A stretch of DNA of 64,000 bases from assembly GCA_002238965.1 (NCBI GenBank), contig MPNJ01000015.1:1-64000 (forward strand), in the 5' to 3' direction. Position numbers and translations under genes: made by a program. The notes under the pieces are model-generated. The model had not been told where the DNA came from, did no database searches, and saw only the letters and a program-made list of their open reading frames with translations. Position 1 is the first letter of the stretch. Each line of letters begins with the position of its first letter. This stretch comes from Nitrospinae bacterium bin107. Lineage in GTDB: Bacteria > UBA8248. This document shows, in pieces, positions 1 through 8,622 of the stretch.

Positions 1-507
1 GAAGCCATCCTGGCTTACGGGAAGGTTTTGGCTATCATCAACAGCCACCCCAGATTCCCCCGCGCTCGGCCTATAGATTACAGGGTCTATGAAAAATATC
101 ATCAAATGGAGTTGAGGGCTTATTATCATATACCTCAACTGTATATGACTAAATTTATAAAAGGATTTGAAGGTTTTCATAAGTACAGTTCTTACACTCA
201 GAACAGTTTAGAAAAAGTTATTGAATCAGCTAATCGTTGTATCAATCTTCAGCAAAAATCTCATTTTAACTTAAAACGCTATAAATACTCTAAGGAATCT
301 TGTCAGATTGTAAAAGACGCAGCTATAGCTTTCCAGCCTTTGGAAGAGAAACGATTGGTTTTACTGGCTACAGAATCTTGTAAAAGAGATTTACCTAACT
401 GTAAAGAGTATAATGAACTTCACCAGGAAATGAGAAATATTATGAGAAAACGCTCATCTAAGTGGATAAATTTATCAAGATCTTACGATATAGCTCTATT
501 TTATTAA
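1..507 (+). CDS. Unrecognised AT-rich ORF, 5' end outside the window
   Basis: The frame is open from the first base and stops at 505-507. An internal TTG at 28 would give 159 residues, but no start is convincing, so the gene is probably truncated by the window edge. The first ~24 codons are GC-rich like the surrounding genome; from about position 70 the sequence turns sharply AT-rich with codons such as aaa, tta and tat. The product is rich in Lys, Tyr, Ser and Cys with no motif, membrane segment or signal peptide I can name. The composition break suggests a chimeric ORF or an inserted foreign fragment. Function unknown. Confidence 0.4.
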   Translation, partial: EAILAYGKVLAIINSHPRFPRARPIDYRVYEKYHQMELRAYYHIPQLYMTKFIKGFEGFHKYSSYTQNSLEKVIESANRCINLQQKSHFNLKRYKYSKESCQIVKDAAIAFQPLEEKRLVLLATESCKRDLPNCKEYNELHQEMRNIMRKRSSKWINLSRSYDIALFY

Positions 508-1431
508 TTTTTACATCAATAAAATCAGCTAAGCTTTTAGGTATAGTGACCTTTAGTTAATCTGGCCTGCAAGATTTTATCCAAAAACCAAAAAACGAGT
601 TCCGGGCAAATCTGGTGTATGGCAGTCGTGAATCAAGCGACCTTCCTGCCCGTTTCTCTTTCATCAATCCCATCGATGAACTTCACGTCGGCGAGCACAC
701 AGGCCAGATGACGGAAGCCGCGTAGCCGGCGCCATCGTTTCTGGGCACTCATGGCGAGCTGATGCACGAGGCACAGCGCCGTTCGTTTTTACGGTTTCGT
801 TTTCGTAGGGGCGGCCCCCCGTGGCCGCCCGGCCCCGCTTGCGCGCCGTATCGAGGGACGAGGGGAGTCGAACGCCTCGCGCCGGGCGAGAATGCAATTC
901 CTCCTTCATTGGGTCTGTTGAAAAACCCTAATTTCCTCATTCGATATATGTAATCGAGCGATGTGAGAGAATAAACCACTCCCCCCCTTGAGGGAGGTAT
1001 TGAAAAAGCATTTGTCCAGAGAGCAACCCCCCCTACCCCCCCTTGTCAGGGGGGTAAAAAGGCGATGCGCCCCGCCGGGCACAGGGGGCTTTGCTTTTTC
1101 TTGCCCCCCTGACAAGGGGGGGTAGGGGGGGGTGGTTTTCCAGTCGAGCGGAGCGTCTCCTCTATCCCCTAAAATGGGGACTTTTTCAACAGCCCTTCAT
1201 TAGTCGGAATTGACCTTCGATACGCGGCTTCGCCGCTACTCAGGGTGAGGCGTATTCGGAGGCATGCAAGAAGAGGGTTTAACGCTCAAGGGGGAGTGGT
1301 TCCTGTTTTGCTTTTTCGGCATGCGCCGGAATGACGGCGGGGTGAACAACCTCGACCGGGGAGGAATGGGTTTGCCCTGTTGTTGTAGCGGACAGGCCCC
1401 TGCGCCAGTCCGGGGACCGGTGTGTCCGCCC
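508..1431. other. Intergenic region filled with palindromic repeats
   Basis: No convincing gene. The first ~80 bases continue the AT-rich composition of the preceding ORF. The rest holds a GGGGCGGCC/GGCCGCC palindrome near 808-835, a MITE-like block at 911-1195, and a REP-type sequence near 1215-1250 (gatacgcggcttcgccgc) that recurs near 54126. The ORFs here are short and come from GC-rich palindromes. Confidence 0.6.
911..1195. repeat. MITE-like element A with inverted ends
   Basis: The left end reads ctgttgaaaaa and the right end is its reverse complement, tttttcaacag, both flanked by GGG/CCC. Inside lie facing C-rich/G-rich repeats near 1024-1060 and 1104-1130, each built on ccccccttgtcag. 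It encodes nothing plausible. The same ends bound blocks at 4979-5284, 34327-34588, 47152-47405 and 53940-54187. Confidence 0.6.
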
Positions 1432-2583
1432 CTACCCCAACCTTTCCCTCAACCACCGGAAAGACTCCGGCGCCCACTCGGCGAAGTGCTTGAAGGCGCA
1501 GTGGCCATCATCCGGATAGACGCGCGCCTCCTTGCCGGTCACGGGGCCGTGTTCGAGCATGTAGTAGATGTTCCCGATGGGGGCGAGGTGGTCCTGTTTC
1601 CCGTTGATCATCAGGACGGGGCAGACGATTTTCTCCACCAGGCCTAACTCGCTCAGCGACCAGCGCTTGAAGAGCGCTTCTTCATGCTCGACCGTGGTGG
1701 GCGGGAAGGAGGGGCCGTCGCCCGGCGCGCCGAATATGTAGGCCGCCCGCCTGTTCCTGTTGGCGACGTAGTTCTCCATCTCCGCGTCGCTCATGCGGTA
1801 GCCGAAGTGATGGCCCGCGCTCGCCACGGCGGCTTGCACCTTTTCGGGATATGAACCCGCGAGCAGCATCACCGAATGCCCGCCCCGGCTGATGCCGAAC
1901 GCGCCGATGCGCCCCCCGTCCACCTCGGGCCGCGCGGCGAGATAGTCCACCGCCGCCTTCCACGCCAAGACGGACTCGGGCTCGTAGGGAAAGGGGTTCT
2001 CCCCGGTGCCGGGGCCGTCCATCACCAGGGTGGCAAGGCCGTGTTCCAGCGCCATCTCGCCCGCCCAGCCTCGGTCTTCCTTGAACATGTCCCCGCCGCA
2101 CATGATGAGGACGGCGGGCGCGGGGTTATCCGCGCTCGCGTCTTTCGGCGCGCGGAAATGGGATGTGATGTGCTCACCTTCGGACTCCACGCCTACGACT
2201 TCGAGCGGCGGGTCCAGGAACTCGCACGATTTCAGATACGCGCGAATGCAGTCGCGGTTGGCTTGTTCCTTGAGCGGTGTGAGGGGTCTGGGGAATCGCG
2301 AGATGCTGTAGTAGGTCTTGGCTATTAGAAACTTCTTTCTCGCGGCAGTCGTATCGCCGCCTGCGGCGAGTTCTTCCGCTTCTCGTTCATAGCGCGCGCC
2401 AATCCCGCTCCAGAGGGGGACCCAGAGGTCGTCCGTCGTGCCCTCTAGGGACGCGACGGCGCTCTTGAGTTCTTCTATGTCCTCGATCATGGAGAACCAC
2501 CGGCGGTAGAAACCGCCGTGCTCCACGACGAAGGGGTCTTCGCTGGGCGCGAAGGGGAGATTTTCGAGGGGCGTGTCGTTCAT
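1432..2583 (-). CDS. Alpha/beta hydrolase, FrsA/DUF1100-like
   Basis: 383 residues with an N-terminal helical region (about 1-130) before the alpha/beta hydrolase core. The nucleophile elbow is GISRGG with Ser232. The likely acid is Asp331 (NGKQD) and the base His361 (DDGHCAF), so the catalytic triad is complete. The layout matches the FrsA / 2,6-dihydroxypseudooxynicotine-hydrolase type, whose members cleave C-C or ester bonds in small acyl compounds; the substrate here is not readable. No signal peptide, so it is probably cytoplasmic. Its stop lies 45 bases from the DUF296-type gene upstream on the same strand, so the two may be co-transcribed. A paralogue at 22272-23495 lacks the serine. 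Confidence 0.8.
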   Translation of the reverse strand: MNDTPLENLPFAPSEDPFVVEHGGFYRRWFSMIEDIEELKSAVASLEGTTDDLWVPLWSGIGARYEREAEELAAGGDTTAARKKFLIAKTYYSISRFPRPLTPLKEQANRDCIRAYLKSCEFLDPPLEVVGVESEGEHITSHFRAPKDASADNPAPAVLIMCGGDMFKEDRGWAGEMALEHGLATLVMDGPGTGENPFPYEPESVLAWKAAVDYLAARPEVDGGRIGAFGISRGGHSVMLLAGSYPEKVQAAVASAGHHFGYRMSDAEMENYVANRNRRAAYIFGAPGDGPSFPPTTVEHEEALFKRWSLSELGLVEKIVCPVLMINGKQDHLAPIGNIYYMLEHGPVTGKEARVYPDDGHCAFKHFAEWAPESFRWLRERLG

Positions 2584-2628
2584 CGTTTCTTTCGGCGAAA
2601 ATCCGTCCGCAGCGGCGGACGAACCTCT

Positions 2629-3057
2629 CTAGGCGTCCAGGTGCTCGTAGATTTCGACAACCATTCCGCCCTTGATGGTGCCGTCGCTCAGGTGGCCCGC
2701 CAGAACCTTTTCCGACTCGCCCGGCCCGCCGCTGATGGCCATGTGCACGTGGACGTAGGGCTGGGGTTCGTCCCAGGTTACGTCGCCCAGAGCGAGGGGC
2801 GGCTCATCGGGCCAGGTGATGTTCCCGAGCGCCACGAGTTCGCGCCAGCCCTCGAAGTGCAGCCGGTCGACGTCGTAGCCGTCCATGCTCTTGAAGCCCG
2901 ATATCATGTCCGTCTCGGCGAGGGCGCCGATGAGGAAGACCGAACCCGCGCGGATGTTCTTCTCCTTCACGAGGTTGCATAAATTCGTATAAAAATTGTC
3001 TCCGGCCTCAAGCGTAACGCGGAAGATGCGGCCCAGTTTCCTCTCTTCTACTCTCAT
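2629..3057 (-). CDS. PPC/DUF296-domain protein
   Basis: 142 residues that are almost entirely one PPC (DUF296) domain. Visible hallmarks are the opening RVTLEAGDNFYTNL, the SVFLIGAL strand, and the HVHMAISG strand around residues 102-109 with the paired histidines typical of the prokaryotic family, which often bind metal. The fold is best known from plant AT-hook proteins; free-standing bacterial members have no settled function. An aggagact Shine-Dalgarno lies just upstream of the ATG. It sits between two hydrolase genes on the same strand, so a shared transcript is plausible. Confidence 0.8.
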   Translation of the reverse strand: MRVEERKLGRIFRVTLEAGDNFYTNLCNLVKEKNIRAGSVFLIGALAETDMISGFKSMDGYDVDRLHFEGWRELVALGNITWPDEPPLALGDVTWDEPQPYVHVHMAISGGPGESEKVLAGHLSDGTIKGGMVVEIYEHLDA

Positions 3058-3093
3058 TGAAGTCTCCTTTTCGGATGTTGGTGGAACAGGCTT

Positions 3094-3954
3094 CTAGCCC
3101 TGCGCGGCGACTTCGTCATACAGGCGCTCCAGTCCATCGCGGAAGGTTTCTTTTCTCTGCTGGAGCCAGTATTCGCCGCGCGTTTCGTCGGCGTGGAAAT
3201 ATTTCATGAATTTCGGGTCCTCCGTGGCTTCGGCTTTCTCTTTACCCCCGGAGACGACCTCGACCATGATCTCCATCATCCCGCTCAGGGTATTTTTGAG
3301 TTTCGTCGCCACTTCCTTGCCGCATATCTCGCCGTGACCGGGGACGATGGTCTCGATATCGAGGCCCTCCACCCAGGCGAGCGCGTCTATCCATTCCTGC
3401 ACGAAGGCGTCGCGCATGCCGGCCGAGGGGCCGTTGATGACGACGTCGCCGGCGAAGAGTACGCCCTCCTCGGGCACGAGGACGGACGTGCAGGCGGGTG
3501 AATGGCCGCCCTTGCGGTGAATCTCGAACGTGAGCGGCGGAAGATGGAGCGTGAGGCTGTCCTCGAAACAGAACTGGGGAAGCGGCACGGCGGCGTTTTC
3601 GATTTCATCCGCCTCCTCGGTGAAGCCGAGATCCCGGAGCGTCTTCACGAAAATTTCCTTGGAAAAAGCGTTATCGCCCTTCGATATTTCATCGTAGACG
3701 TATTGGGGGGCGATGCGGGCGACGTCCCCTTTGATGAACGAGGAGCCCGTCGTGTGGTCGCCGTGATAATCGGTGGCGATGAGGTAGCGCACGCCCAGCG
3801 GACTTAAAGAAGAGACTTCTTCCTGCCACTTGCGCGAATCGCTCGGCCGGACCGGGGAATCCAGGAGGACGACGCCGCTTTCCGTGACGGCGGCGCCCAC
3901 GTTCGCCCAGTCGTAGGCGGTCTCTGCGTACAGGTGTTCGGACAGACGATCCAT
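3094..3954 (-). CDS. MBL-fold metallo-hydrolase, SoxH-like, altered zinc motif
   Basis: 286 residues from the ATG at 3954. A longer reading to 4260 would overlap the divergent gene and adds low-complexity sequence, so I reject it. The MBL fold is clear: ATDYHGDHTTG (residues 60-70), the GGHSPA histidine loop, FAGDVV aspartate and VPGHGEI final histidine. The usual HxHxDH zinc motif reads DYHGDH here, so the first histidine is Asp62 while His64, Asp66 and His67 remain. Relatives hydrolyse thioesters, lactones or similar. It is divergently transcribed from another MBL gene at 4066. Confidence 0.82.
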   Translation of the reverse strand: MDRLSEHLYAETAYDWANVGAAVTESGVVLLDSPVRPSDSRKWQEEVSSLSPLGVRYLIATDYHGDHTTGSSFIKGDVARIAPQYVYDEISKGDNAFSKEIFVKTLRDLGFTEEADEIENAAVPLPQFCFEDSLTLHLPPLTFEIHRKGGHSPACTSVLVPEEGVLFAGDVVINGPSAGMRDAFVQEWIDALAWVEGLDIETIVPGHGEICGKEVATKLKNTLSGMMEIMVEVVSGGKEKAEATEDPKFMKYFHADETRGEYWLQQRKETFRDGLERLYDEVAAQG

Positions 3955-4065
3955 GGCGGCCTCTCTTCTGGTTGACGTGAGTGAGGATATTCGCGCAAGA
4001 ATACCTACAAGAATCCGTTCCGGCAAGACACATATCCACTTTCGTGAAGGGGAGGAAACCCTGTT

Positions 4066-4881
4066 TTGGAACTCATACTCCTGGGCGTGGGCGCGCCGCC
4101 GCCGACCCCTCAGAAAAGCGGCCCGTGCAACGCGGTCGTGAAAGACGGGAAACTCTACCTGGTGGACGCCGCCCGCCACGCCGCGACCCAGATCATGAAA
4201 TCGGGTTTTCACGTGAGCGGTGTGGACCACCTGTTTTTCACGCATTTTCACTCCGATCACTACACCGGCTTCGGCGAGTTCTTCATCTCGCGGTGGATCA
4301 TGGGCGCATCGACGCCGCTCAAGGTCTACGGGCCGTCACCCGTCGAGGAGATAGTCGAGCGGATGCTCCGCTATTACGAGTACGACATCGATCTCAGGGC
4401 GAACGAGGGAAAGCCCAGGGCGGGAACCGATATCGAGGTGTCCGTCCTCGAGCCCGGCGATTCGCTCGAGGTCGATGGCATCGCCATCCGCGCCGAGAAG
4501 GGCACGCGCCACGGGAACGTGGACGACATCATCTCCTACGCGTTCGAGGCGGAGGGGAGGAAGATCGTCATCGCGAGCGACGGCAGTCCCACGGATAAGC
4601 TGGTTCCCCTGGCGGAAGGGGCGGACGTGCTGGTCATGCACCCCTGCCTGCCGGAACTGATAGACGAGAGGTTCGGGAGTTTCAAAGCCACGGCGAAGAT
4701 TGTGGCGGCTCATCACGCCACGGCGGAGGAAGTCGGGAGAACGGCCGCCGAGGCCGGCGTCGGCAGGCTCGTTTTCGCCCATGTTGTCCCCCCATTGGCG
4801 CCGGACGACAAGGTGCGCGAGGCGATAGCGCCTCATTTCAACGGCCCCATCATCGCCGGTGAGGACTTGATGCGGCTTTGA
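4066..4881 (+). CDS. MBL-fold hydrolase, RNase Z/arylsulfatase-like
   Basis: 271 residues from a TTG start preceded by a strong ggggaggaaa Shine-Dalgarno. The intact zinc motif THFHSDH (His60, His62, Asp64, His65), the IASDGSPTD aspartate region, the AAHHAT segment and the FAHVVPP segment match the RNase Z / ElaC-like branch. Small bacterial members of this branch are often uncharacterised phosphodiesterases or arylsulfatase-like hydrolases rather than tRNA 3'-end nucleases. No exosite arm for tRNA is obvious, so a tRNA role is not claimed. It faces a second MBL gene across a 111-base divergent gap. Confidence 0.8.
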   Translation: MELILLGVGAPPPTPQKSGPCNAVVKDGKLYLVDAARHAATQIMKSGFHVSGVDHLFFTHFHSDHYTGFGEFFISRWIMGASTPLKVYGPSPVEEIVERMLRYYEYDIDLRANEGKPRAGTDIEVSVLEPGDSLEVDGIAIRAEKGTRHGNVDDIISYAFEAEGRKIVIASDGSPTDKLVPLAEGADVLVMHPCLPELIDERFGSFKATAKIVAAHHATAEEVGRTAAEAGVGRLVFAHVVPPLAPDDKVREAIAPHFNGPIIAGEDLMRL

Positions 4882-5488
4882 GCACTCGCTCTTCGCTCGC
4901 GTTCGACACCCCACCCTCATCCTGAGTAGTCGCGCTTGCGCGCCGTATCGAAGGATGGGAGGCAAACCCTCATTCATCGGGGCTGTAGAAAAAGTCCCGG
5001 CAAGCGAATTTGGGTTATGTGAACGCCTTTGAGGTTCACTCCCCCCTTGAGGGGGAGTCAGTGAACTGAGGGCGTAAGCCCGAAAGTGAACTGGTGGGGG
5101 GTATGATTCGGAATGGCGATAAAACGCATTTTACCCCCCACCGATTCAGCCTTCGCAAGTATCGCTCGGCTTCATCGTCTGGCTTTCCCCTCGGGAAGCC
5201 AGACCCTCAAGGGGGGAGTGAATTCCCTCTCTCATCGGTCAGTCAGATACGCCGATTCGCGAAATCAGGGTTTTCAACAACCCCCTCAAGGGGGGAGTCA
5301 TTTATCCCCTCTCTCCCCGGTCGGATCCGGCCTCATTCATCAGGATCATCCAACAACCCCGGCCAGGGCGCGCTTGTCGGATGCAACGAAAACTCGTCTG
5401 TGGCATACTTTGCCCATCCAGTTCAAATAAGCGTTCACGCTTTCGTGAGGTAAACGGTACATTTTCATTTTCCGAGAGGAGAAACGAG
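4882..5488. other. Repeat-filled intergenic region with leader of the binding protein gene
   Basis: No gene. It begins with a REP-type sequence at about 4918-4962 (cgcgcttgcgcgccgtatcgaa), then MITE-like block B at 4979-5284 containing two facing ccccccttgaggggg modules. The last ~100 bases are the leader of the binding protein gene, ending in the Shine-Dalgarno gagaggag. Confidence 0.55.
4979..5284. repeat. MITE-like element B with inverted ends
   Basis: The left end ggggctgtagaaaaag and the right end ttttcaacaacccc are inverted copies of the window-wide terminal repeat. The interior carries repeats of the cccccttgaggggg type and a stretch found in similar form in element C (near 34390-34545) and element D (near 47217-47365), so B, C and D share interior sequence as well as ends. 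Confidence 0.6.
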
Positions 5489-6499
5489 ATGAGAAAGTGG
5501 TTCGGATTCTTAAGTCTGTTTCTTGCATTGAGCCTCGTGCCGGTCGGCTTCCAGGCGACGGACGCCGAGGCGGCCAAGTTCCGCATCGGCATGCACCGCC
5601 AGACGTTCGGCTCCTTCACGGCGGTCGCCATGGGGATGGGCTATTTCGATGAGGAGTTCGGAAAAGGCAATTGGGACGTGAAAGTATTCGCGCAGGGCAA
5701 GCTCGTCATCGAGGCGCTGCTCTCGCGCAGTCTCGACGTGGGCCACGGCGCCACGCGGCCCTACGTGGACGGGGTGGCGAAAAAGGCGGGCCTGGTGATG
5801 GTTTCCGCCAGTTCCTCATGGTGTAAATCCATCTCGATCTGGGTGCCGCCCGATTCTCCGGTCAAGACGGTGGCCGATCTCAAGGGCAAGACCATCGCCG
5901 AGAAGAAGGGCACGTCCACCCACTTCGTGCTGGACAACGGCATCCTGCCCGCGTTCGGGATGAAGCCGAAAGACATCAAGATCATGAACACCACCACGGC
6001 GGAGCGGCTCTCCGCCTTCCGGGCAAAGGTGGTTTCCGCAATGGTCATCGGCGCGCCCACCTCGTTCCGTCTCGCGGACAAGAAATGGGGCCGTCCCATC
6101 GTGGATTACTGCAAATACGATAATCCGCCGGCGATGATCTTCATCGAACTCGCCAACCCCAGGACGCTCAAGAGCAACCCCGGGGGCGTGGTGAAGTACC
6201 TGCGCGCCTACCTCAAGTCCGCGAACCTCTGGAAGAAAGACCCCGACAAATTCGCCAAGGTCTATCACAAGTGGCTGACAGCGAAGGGCCGCAAGGTGGA
6301 TTACTCCATCGCCAGGCGCTCCATCAACGTGGTGCGTCCGCTGTACAAGATCACGCCGCGCATCATCAACGCGCTCAACGCGACGGCCAAGGTTCAGAAG
6401 GGCCGTGGCAAGATTCGGCGCCTGCCCGATTTCGCAGGGGGTGAAGGCATCGAGAGAGGCCCGCTTACCAAGGCGCTGGCCAGCATGAAGATGAACTAG
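5489..6499 (+). CDS. ABC-type substrate-binding protein (NrtA/SsuA-like), orphan
   Basis: 336 residues from the ATG at 5489, which follows gagaggagaaacg. The N-terminus is a classic signal peptide (MRKWF, a hydrophobic stretch, then ATDAEA before AKF), so the protein is periplasmic. The body has the nitrate/sulfonate/taurine-binding family layout: FRIGMHRQTFG strand, VADLKGKTIAEKKGTST hinge segment, and SAMVIGAP second-lobe strand. No ABC permease or ATPase gene lies nearby, so it either works with a distant transporter or is unpaired. A strong terminator follows at 6519-6561. The downstream catabolic genes suggest its ligand may be an organic acid. Confidence 0.8.
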   Translation: MRKWFGFLSLFLALSLVPVGFQATDAEAAKFRIGMHRQTFGSFTAVAMGMGYFDEEFGKGNWDVKVFAQGKLVIEALLSRSLDVGHGATRPYVDGVAKKAGLVMVSASSSWCKSISIWVPPDSPVKTVADLKGKTIAEKKGTSTHFVLDNGILPAFGMKPKDIKIMNTTTAERLSAFRAKVVSAMVIGAPTSFRLADKKWGRPIVDYCKYDNPPAMIFIELANPRTLKSNPGGVVKYLRAYLKSANLWKKDPDKFAKVYHKWLTAKGRKVDYSIARRSINVVRPLYKITPRIINALNATAKVQKGRGKIRRLPDFAGGEGIERGPLTKALASMKMN

Positions 6500-6518
6500 G
6501 TTATTTGGTTCGTTGCCT

Positions 6519-6561
6519 AAGGCTGCGGGGGCTTGCATTGAGCCTCCGCAGCCTTTGTTTT
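6519..6561 (+). terminator. Rho-independent terminator after the binding protein gene
   Basis: A perfect 10-bp stem AAGGCTGCGG (6519-6528) pairs with CCGCAGCCTT (6546-6555) and is followed by tgtttt. It lies 20 bases after the stop codon, and separates the binding protein from the enzyme genes downstream. Confidence 0.8.
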
Positions 6562-6598
6562 GCCGTATCGTAGCGAGAGCTTTCACGGAGTATGACGG

Positions 6599-7684
6599 GT
6601 GGCTGAACTCAAGATATCAGGGATAGAGGCGAAATCGCTCAAGGTGCCACTCGCCCGCGCGATAGGAAGCGCCAACAGCACGAAGTCGGAACTCGATTAC
6701 CTGGTGGTCTTTCTCCACACTGAAAACGGCCCGACGGGCTGCGGTTTCGTGATGGGCCTGGGCGGGGAGACATCGACGACCCTCGTTCCCTACATCGAAA
6801 AAGAACTGGCGCCCTTGGCGGTGGGGCAGGACGCCCTTGCGCCCGAGGCGCTCTGGGCGCGCCTCTGGGGGCCGAACAAGCCGAGGATGCGCGGCGGGCT
6901 GGGCGTGCAGGCGCTTTCCGCGGTGGATACCGCCTGCTGGGACGCGCTCGCCAAGGCGGCGGGGCTGCCTCTCTCCCGCGTTCTGGGCGGCTTCAGAAAT
7001 ACTGTTCCTGTATACGGCAGCGGGGGCTGGCTCACGTTCACCGACGCCGAGATGGTGGATGAGTGCATGGGCTTCATGGAGAAGGGCATCAGCGCGTACA
7101 AGCTGAAGCTGGGCACGAATCGGGATGAGGAGCGGGTCCGCCTCTTGCGCGATGAGGTGGGCGATTCGGTCGTCCTGTTCACGGACGCCAACCAGAAGTA
7201 CAACCCGCGCGAGGCGCTCGAGGTGGCCGCGATGCTCGCCGATTACGACGTGCGCTGGTTCGAGGAGCCCGTGCTCGCCGATTCGGTGGACGATCTGGCG
7301 GAAGTGGCCGAAAGAAGTCCCGTGCCCGTCGCCGCGGGAGAAAACGCCTACATGCGCTGGGGTTTCCGGGAGATTTGCGAGAGAAGGGCGGCGGCGTTCC
7401 TGCAGCCCGACGTGGGCCGATGCGGCGGGGTGACGGAATTTCGAAAAGCCGCTCATCTGGCGGAAGCCTACAACCTCTCGCTGTGCGCGCATCTCTTACA
7501 GGAGGTATCGTTAAGCCTTCTCGCGGCGACGCCGAGTGGCTACATGGTGGAGTACGTGGAGATGCTTCCTCCCGATATCCTGACGCGGGAATTTCCCGTT
7601 GTGAGCGGCTGCATGGAGGTTCCTGACGTCCCCGGACACGGAGTGGAATTTTCTGAGGAGGCCATACGGCGATATGGCGCTTGA
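6599..7684 (+). CDS. Enolase-superfamily (mandelate racemase/muconate lactonizing) enzyme
   Basis: 361 residues from a GTG start. The catalytic set is complete: the KxK pair in AYKLKLG (Lys168, Lys170), metal ligands Asp196 (FTDANQ), Glu222 region (WFEEP) and Glu248 (AAGEN), and His298 (CAHLL) on the opposite side. These enzymes abstract a proton alpha to a carboxylate, to racemise, dehydrate or cycloisomerise sugar acids or related acids. The specificity is not readable. It begins a tight run with the dehydrogenase (12-base gap), an MBL hydrolase and a sulfatase, which together look like a degradation pathway for a carboxylated or sulfated compound. Confidence 0.88.
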   Translation: MAELKISGIEAKSLKVPLARAIGSANSTKSELDYLVVFLHTENGPTGCGFVMGLGGETSTTLVPYIEKELAPLAVGQDALAPEALWARLWGPNKPRMRGGLGVQALSAVDTACWDALAKAAGLPLSRVLGGFRNTVPVYGSGGWLTFTDAEMVDECMGFMEKGISAYKLKLGTNRDEERVRLLRDEVGDSVVLFTDANQKYNPREALEVAAMLADYDVRWFEEPVLADSVDDLAEVAERSPVPVAAGENAYMRWGFREICERRAAAFLQPDVGRCGGVTEFRKAAHLAEAYNLSLCAHLLQEVSLSLLAATPSGYMVEYVEMLPPDILTREFPVVSGCMEVPDVPGHGVEFSEEAIRRYGA

Positions 7685-7696
7685 GGAGGAGCGGGT

Positions 7697-8581
7697 TTGG
7701 CGAAGAGAATCGCATTTCTAGGGCTCGGCAACATGGGCGGGGCCGTCGCCGCGAATATGAAGAAGGCGGGCTTCGAAGTCGTGGGCTGCGACCCGAGTCC
7801 GGCGGCGCAGGAGGCGGCGAAAGAAGCCGGCATCCCCGTTCACGATTCTCCCGCCGAGGCGGCCCGGGAGGCGGACTATGTGTGCAGTTCGGTCCCGAAA
7901 GGAGAGCACGTGCGCGACGCCTACCTGGGCGAGAAGGGCGCGTTGCTCACCGCGAAAGAAGGTGCTGTGTGTTTCGATTTTTCCACCATCCTGCCCGAGG
8001 AGAGCATTGCCGTCGCCGAAGAGGCCGCGAGCCGCGGCTTTCATTTCCTGGACGCCCCCATCAGCGGAAACGCCATCATCGCGCGCGATAAGAAAATCGG
8101 CTTCATGGTGGGGGGTGATAAGGAGATACTCGACGCGCACCGCGCGGTGCTTGATTCCGCGTGCGAGTTGCTCGATTATTTCGGCCCCAACGGCTCGGGA
8201 CTCAGGATGAAGCTCATCACGAACCACCTCGTCTCATCCCAGCTATGCGCTCTGGCGGAAGGGTTCACCCTCGGCGTGAAATCGGGCCTGGACCCGGACC
8301 AGATGATGGAATATCTCTATTCGAGCACGGTCTTTCGCGTGATGAACACGCGCGGCTGGGGGCTGAGGAAAAAGGAATATGAACCCGTGAAGTTCGCGCT
8401 CGCCCTCATGCACAAGGACCTGGGGCTGATCCGCGAGTTCGCCCGCGCAAACGGCGCTTCTGCGCCGGTGATCGACGCGGTCGGGAAGGCGTATCAGGGC
8501 GCGATGGATATGGGATTGGGCGATCTCGACCAGGGCGTCATACGAGAGTGGTTCGAGCGTGAGGCGGGTTTGCGTGATTAA
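7697..8581 (+). CDS. NAD(P)-dependent beta-hydroxyacid dehydrogenase (3-hydroxyisobutyrate dehydrogenase-like)
   Basis: 294 residues from a TTG start with gaggagg just upstream, overlapping the previous stop region. The N-terminal Rossmann motif is GLGNMG (residues 9-14). The substrate-binding signature DAPISG is at 119-124. The catalytic lysine is Lys172 in MKLITNHL, with Asn176 in the usual position. Members oxidise or reduce 3-hydroxyacids such as 3-hydroxyisobutyrate, tartronate semialdehyde or related sugar-acid products. Its position straight after the enolase-superfamily enzyme suggests that it acts on a product of that enzyme; that link is inference. Confidence 0.88.
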   Translation: MAKRIAFLGLGNMGGAVAANMKKAGFEVVGCDPSPAAQEAAKEAGIPVHDSPAEAAREADYVCSSVPKGEHVRDAYLGEKGALLTAKEGAVCFDFSTILPEESIAVAEEAASRGFHFLDAPISGNAIIARDKKIGFMVGGDKEILDAHRAVLDSACELLDYFGPNGSGLRMKLITNHLVSSQLCALAEGFTLGVKSGLDPDQMMEYLYSSTVFRVMNTRGWGLRKKEYEPVKFALALMHKDLGLIREFARANGASAPVIDAVGKAYQGAMDMGLGDLDQGVIREWFEREAGLRD

Positions 8582-8622
8582 GTAAGGCTATCTTACCGGA
8601 TGCCGTTCAGGAGGGTGGACGA

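Noticed and set aside
749-1115. Short ORFs near the left end
   Set aside because: They consist of GC-rich palindromic repeats shared with other non-coding regions.
3955-4260. N-terminal extension of the MBL protein
   Set aside because: The extra codons overlap the divergent MBL gene, are compositionally odd and lack a Shine-Dalgarno; ATG at 3954 fits the family start.
5094-5453. ORFs before the binding protein
   Set aside because: They read through MITE-like element B and its repeats.
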